Assembly: GCA_002490425.1 (NCBI GenBank)
Contig: DKTZ01000033.1
Location: 736-36,511, forward strand
Origin: Ruminococcaceae bacterium UBA7217
GTDB lineage: Bacteria > Bacillota > Clostridia > Oscillospirales > Acutalibacteraceae
DNA: 35,776 bases
Direction of reading: 5' to 3'
The notes under the pieces: generated by a model
The model's input: the letters and a program-made list of their open reading frames with translations, nothing else
The model's database searches: none
What the model was told of the DNA's origin: nothing
Shown here: in pieces, positions 32,589 through 35,776 of the stretch
Layout: each line of letters opens with the position of its first letter
Position numbering within the stretch: the first letter of the stretch is position 1
Made by a program: the position numbers and the translations under genes

Positions 32589-34606
32589 GTTTTAGTTAGT
32601 TTAAAGCTAACATCTCCTATAACTTTTGCGTTTGGAAATTCAGCATACTTTAATGCAGAAGCATAAAAAGCATATGTTTCAATATTCAATATGCCTTCGC
32701 CTCTGATAAACTCTAAAGACTGATTTTGATAAAATGCTGACTGCGGAATTTCTGTTACGCCTTTAGGCAATGTTAAACCCACCAGTGTGGATACATTAAA
32801 CGCTCCTGCCTCTATGCCGGTTACGGTTATTCCATTTATCGTATCGGGAATAAATAAATCGGCAACTGTACCGCTATACGATGTTATTACACCGTCATCG
32901 GTAACTGTAAAGTTTTCGTCATCGTCTGTATACTGAATACGGGGTGTAATCTCAACCTCACGGCTGTAATATCCGCCATCCGCATAATAAGCAACGGCAC
33001 GAATTCGTGTTCTTTCTATAACGGGGAAAGGCTGGTTATATTCGGTGGCATTTTCCAAATCGGGGTATGTACCGTCTGTGGTATATAGAATTACGGCATT
33101 TTTATCTGCACATTGTATAGAACAAATCTGTTCGCCCACATACAGCGCATTTTCCAAATTAAATTCAGGAGCAGTAAGTTCCGGCAAACCGAATGCATTG
33201 CAAAACTGAACCATCCCTACGCCGTCCAGTAAAGAATAATAACCGTCCAAAGCCCTTTCATCAAATTCATTATATATCTTCACATCTAATGCGGTTGATT
33301 TTAAACAGGCTTCTACTTCATTAACAGTTATATTCGGATTTTTTGCTTTCAAAATTGCAGCTAAAGATGCAGCACACGGCACAGAAAAAGATGTTCCCGA
33401 CCAAACACCATATTCATTCTGCTTAGTGGCAATTGCAATATCTTCACCGGGAGCAGATATATCCGCATTATCACTTTTCGTTGCCCAAAGTGTATTTGTA
33501 TTGTTTTTATCCGTAGCATATACAGAAATACATTCAGGTATATTTGACGGAACAAAATTATAGTCATAATACCCTGTATTCCCTGTAGTTGAAAAAAAAG
33601 GAATACCTTTTTCATACGCCGTTTTTACAGCCTGTTCAGTAAGCTGTGTACCGTCATAATACCCTAAACTAACACTGATAACATCAACCCCGTTTTCAAT
33701 TGCTTTGAAGTATCCTGCACACATTTGTGTAATTGTAGCCGAACCATCATCGTTTATAACTTTATAACATCTGATTTTTACGTTTTCAGGTGTATTATCT
33801 ACGATTACACTGCAAACTGCCGTACCGTGTCCGTCAGGAGAACCATATTCATCACCCTCTTTTCCGCTGGTTGACGAATTAAATTCTGTTGGATAAATTC
33901 TACCTTTTAAAAATTCGTGATCATAATGTACACCGTCATCTACTACGCCAACAATAACCTCTTTCATTGGAATATTTTTTGCCGTTAAGTATTCCTGCAG
34001 TCTTTTTGACTGTGTTCTGTCTACGCTCCAGTCACAAAGATAATCCTTTTCTTCAATCTCACTTGTGGACAGAGTTTTAACTTTTTCGCCCTGCAACGGC
34101 GCCACAACCTCATCGGGCGCAACATTTATTACATTTTTCTCCGATTTCAAATTGTCATAGGCTTTTTTAGCCGCTTCGGGACTTTCATATTGAAGAATAT
34201 GAAAGTCCTTAAAGCCACTGACGTCCTCTAATGCACCAAATTTATTGAATTTACCATCGGCACGAACAATCAGTCTGGCGGTTTGGAAATCCTGTAAGGT
34301 ATATTTAATAGTATCGCTGTTTTCTGTTTCTTCGTACGCAGATGCGGCAAAGGTATTTGCACGTACTTCGTCCATTTCCGTATCTGTATTCGGAGCAGAG
34401 GGATCCTGAATTTGTGATATCTCGTCATTTTCGGAAACCGTAAATTCTTTGTCTGCATCATATTCCCGCACAAGCTCTGTTATCCCGTTAATAAAACCGT
34501 TAATATCATTGCTCTCCTGCTTGTTATTTAACGGAACAGCAAATGCCGTCACAATTGACGATAAAGCCAAAACCGTTGCAATTAAAATACTTATTACCTT
34601 TTTCAT
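32561..34606 (-). CDS. Subtilisin-like S8 serine protease, N-terminal part of a frameshifted surface protein
   Basis: 681 residues before the premature stop. Signal peptide: MKKVISILIATVLALSS ... AFA, about 25 residues. A pro-region follows to about residue 185. The S8 domain has the catalytic triad in VVDDGVHYDHEF (Asp, about 222), DGHGTAV (His, about 260) and WSGTSFSVP (Ser406). Next comes a CHB_HEX_C-like beta domain (ILYTTDGTYPDLEN) and BspA-type LRRs (LPKGVTEIPQSAF). The frame then ends in TKTFVTAIFQM and TAG. Shifted by one base, the LRR continues in the next feature, so the full protein would be about 1,314 residues. ATG 34606 has GGGGGAT upstream. The product would be secreted and wall-attached. 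Confidence 0.85.
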   Translation of the reverse strand: MKKVISILIATVLALSSIVTAFAVPLNNKQESNDINGFINGITELVREYDADKEFTVSENDEISQIQDPSAPNTDTEMDEVRANTFAASAYEETENSDTIKYTLQDFQTARLIVRADGKFNKFGALEDVSGFKDFHILQYESPEAAKKAYDNLKSEKNVINVAPDEVVAPLQGEKVKTLSTSEIEEKDYLCDWSVDRTQSKRLQEYLTAKNIPMKEVIVGVVDDGVHYDHEFLKGRIYPTEFNSSTSGKEGDEYGSPDGHGTAVCSVIVDNTPENVKIRCYKVINDDGSATITQMCAGYFKAIENGVDVISVSLGYYDGTQLTEQAVKTAYEKGIPFFSTTGNTGYYDYNFVPSNIPECISVYATDKNNTNTLWATKSDNADISAPGEDIAIATKQNEYGVWSGTSFSVPCAASLAAILKAKNPNITVNEVEACLKSTALDVKIYNEFDERALDGYYSLLDGVGMVQFCNAFGLPELTAPEFNLENALYVGEQICSIQCADKNAVILYTTDGTYPDLENATEYNQPFPVIERTRIRAVAYYADGGYYSREVEITPRIQYTDDDENFTVTDDGVITSYSGTVADLFIPDTINGITVTGIEAGAFNVSTLVGLTLPKGVTEIPQSAFYQNQSLEFIRGEGILNIETYAFYASALKYAEFPNAKVIGDVSFKLTKTFVTAIFQM

Positions 34607-34647
34607 GATATCATCCCCCAAGGACCAATTCAAATAACTTTTCAAAT

Positions 34648-34693
34648 CAAAAGACGGTTCGTGATTTATTCGTTTTTTAATCAGAGAACCGCC
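34648..34693 (-). terminator. Terminator of the phosphoribosyltransferase gene
   Basis: On the minus strand GGCGGTTC pairs with GAACCGTC (plus-strand positions 34686-34693 and 34653-34660; one G-T pair), followed by TTTT. It separates this gene from the protease start, although the loop is long (about 25 bases). Confidence 0.55.
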
Positions 34694-34727
34694 CTACAAT
34701 TACTATTTTATTAAACTGTTTATTAAA

Positions 34728-35369
34728 TCAAAGCTGTGAACAGCCGAAGGAGTTTACAAGTGCGTTAATTTTCTCGCCGTTTTTGCACATCGGGCAGTCG
34801 TGTGCCAAAGTCGTTTTGTACCCGGGCAGGTCATTTGGGTTAAACGCCGAATTAACCTCTAATCCCTCAATTTCGTTAACCGTTGCGAAAATCGACGCTA
34901 TGCCTATGGGGTGGCCGCCGTAATAATTTACCGATTCAACCGCCGATTTAACGGTAAAGCCCGTTGCAACCGACGCCGCTACAATAAGCACGAATTTACC
35001 GTTAATCATTGGGGCTGTATTGTCACGGAAGAAAAGCTGACTGCCTGAATTGTGCTCGGGAGTAAGAATATAAATCTCATTACTGCTGTTAATGTTCATA
35101 TATCCTGCTTTTGTAAGCTCGCTTGCAAGGCACGCCGCAATAACCTCCATACCGTCAAGGCACAAAATCGTGTCAATCATGGTGGTATGCTTATATTTCT
35201 TGGCAAGCACCTTTGCCACTGCCCTTGCCTGATTCAAATTTGCTTTGTTGTTAGCAATGTCAATATAATAATTTGAATGACCGTGAGCTGTTGCGTAATG
35301 ACCCTTGTAAATTTCAAGCTTTAACTGAGGGTCGCTCGTTGTGATTTCAACTTTTTCGCCTAATGCCAT
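34728..35369 (-). CDS. Phosphoribosyltransferase-like protein, related to orotate phosphoribosyltransferase
   Basis: 213 residues, the length of PyrE. The hood-like N-terminus (KLEIYKGHYATAHGHSNYYID) and the Rossmann-like core are those of type I phosphoribosyltransferases. The PRPP loop reads FVLIVAASVATGFTVKSAVE. The usual pair of acidic residues in the hhhDDxxTTG motif is replaced by Ala-Ala, though the following ATGFT is kept. The C-terminus has CPMC and a further Cys. A similar fold with another substrate, or a regulatory role, is possible, so I do not use the pyrE symbol. The start is ATG 35369 with AGGAG seven to nine bases upstream. The gene stands alone, with AT-rich palindromes upstream. 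Confidence 0.7.
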   Translation of the reverse strand: MALGEKVEITTSDPQLKLEIYKGHYATAHGHSNYYIDIANNKANLNQARAVAKVLAKKYKHTTMIDTILCLDGMEVIAACLASELTKAGYMNINSSNEIYILTPEHNSGSQLFFRDNTAPMINGKFVLIVAASVATGFTVKSAVESVNYYGGHPIGIASIFATVNEIEGLEVNSAFNPNDLPGYKTTLAHDCPMCKNGEKINALVNSFGCSQL

Positions 35370-35432
35370 AAAAATCAACTCCTGTTTTTCTTTTATTATA
35401 TTCATTTTCGTTTGAAATAAGTTTATGTAATT

Positions 35433-35547
35433 ATTTTATCATAAAAATTTTCGTTATGATAAAATTCGTCCATCTTTGCCGGTATGCCGTAAGGCAGAGG
35501 CAAAGGGACATATAAATCCTTTAAAATAAATGGCTACATTTATTTTA
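35433..35547. repeat. Three consecutive intergenic hairpins upstream of the phosphoribosyltransferase gene
   Basis: Hairpin 1: ATTTTATCATA (35433-35443) and TATGATAAAAT (35455-35465), a perfect 11-bp dyad. Hairpin 2: CTTTGCC (35474-35480) with GGCAAAG (35499-35505), enclosing TGCC-GTAA-GGCA, a GNRA-type tetraloop on the plus strand. Hairpin 3: TAAAATAAATG (35522-35532) with CATTTATTTTA (35537-35547), perfect 11 bp with loop GCTA. None has a T run suited for termination. The rest of the gap to the tRNA is AT-rich with no gene. Confidence 0.65.
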
Positions 35548-35652
35548 GCATAAATATAAATAAATAACAATATAAATTTAATGTTTCAATTAGGATTTGA
35601 TTTTAGGAATAGGTATAAATATTAGATTTTTATTATTATTTTATAAAAAGGG

Positions 35653-35681
35653 TTGACAAATCAGATTTTTTATCGTATTAT
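35653..35681 (+). promoter_or_regulatory. Sigma-A promoter of the initiator tRNA gene
   Basis: TTGACA (35653-35658) and TATTAT (35676-35681) are 17 bases apart, 32 bases before the first tRNA base. A small CACTC/GAGTG hairpin lies in the 5' leader. Confidence 0.75.
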
Positions 35682-35713
35682 TATAAGGCACTCTTTGAGT
35701 GGCAAGTAAATAT

Positions 35714-35776
35714 CGCGGGGTAGAGCAGTTGGTAGCTCGTCTGGCTCATAACCCGAAGGTCGTTGGTTCAAGTCCT
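35714..35776 (+). tRNA. Initiator tRNA-fMet (CAT anticodon), 3' end outside the window
   Basis: 63 bases of a tRNA are visible, ending in the T arm. Acceptor arm CGCGGGG begins with C1, as in initiator tRNAs. The D arm is GAGC/GCTC, giving the initiator-type A11-U24 pair. The anticodon loop is CTCATAA with CAT. The anticodon stem is TCTGG/CCCGA, so position 29 is T opposite C41 where initiators have G-C. The T stem starts GTTGG and the loop is TTCAAGT followed by CCT, giving T51 opposite T63. These two mismatches are unusual. Confidence 0.9.

Noticed and set aside
32570..32600. Programmed -1 ribosomal frameshift
   Set aside because: The sequence ACTTTTG allows only a single-tRNA slip on TTT; no X-XXY-YYZ heptamer and no clear downstream pseudoknot were found. 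A simple deletion is more likely.

Overview
The window looks like chromosome of an anaerobic, low-to-moderate GC Firmicute of class Clostridia, most likely a gut member of the Oscillospiraceae/Ruminococcaceae. The grounds are the Gram-positive gene set (DnaD- and DnaI-type primosome proteins, RNase M5, MurT/GatD, a sortase-anchored surface protein), strong AGGAGG-type ribosome binding sites, BspA-type leucine-rich repeats, cytoplasmic glycosidases of families GH29 and GH43, a small very cysteine-rich ORF, and dispersed palindromic intergenic repeats. The organism assignment is inference.

Layout. 1-868: 3' part of fucO (lactaldehyde reductase). 1010-4101 (minus): a GPH/MFS-type transporter followed by a membrane-anchored LRR protein. 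4243-5835: a GH43 glycosidase set between repeat-rich intergenic stretches. 5836-8519 (minus): acyl-CoA synthetase, iron-sulfur-type flavoprotein and thioredoxin, tightly coupled. 8597-15399 (minus): housekeeping run alaS - HIT - comEC - holA - rnmV. 15533-18270 (plus): two-component system, diverging from alaS. 18368-21133 (minus): dnaD-like - dnaI-like - nadE. 21301-26565 (plus): galM, a 59-aa cysteine-rich ORF, hflX, a GNAT acetyltransferase, murT and gatD. 26671-29588: a GH29 alpha-fucosidase (minus) and a GH16 glucanase (plus), separated by a multi-hairpin element. 29672-34606 (minus): an FRG-domain protein and a large subtilisin-like, LRR- and FIVAR-like-repeat surface protein broken by a one-base frameshift. 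34728-35369 (minus): a divergent phosphoribosyltransferase. 35714 to the edge: an initiator tRNA, cut by the window end.

How the genes work together. GH29, GH43, GH16, galM, the GPH-like transporter and fucO fit a saccharolytic gut lifestyle: glycan cleavage, sugar uptake, epimerisation, and disposal of lactaldehyde from fucose. They are scattered, so a single regulon is not shown. MurT/GatD amidate lipid II. The DnaD/DnaI pair loads the replicative helicase. ComEC, HolA, RNase M5 and AlaRS form a mixed DNA/RNA-metabolism operon.

Most worth a second look: the frameshifted S8 protease with four repeats of exactly 64 residues; the adjacent FRG protein; the phosphoribosyltransferase whose PRPP loop has lost its acidic pair; a ComEC whose C-terminal nuclease-like domain lacks metal ligands; the 59-aa protein with 15 cysteines; two intergenic multi-hairpin elements (28250-28412 and 35433-35547); repeat stems flanking the GH43 gene that differ by compensatory changes; and an initiator tRNA with stem mismatches. 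No CRISPR array, prophage, transposase or rRNA was seen.
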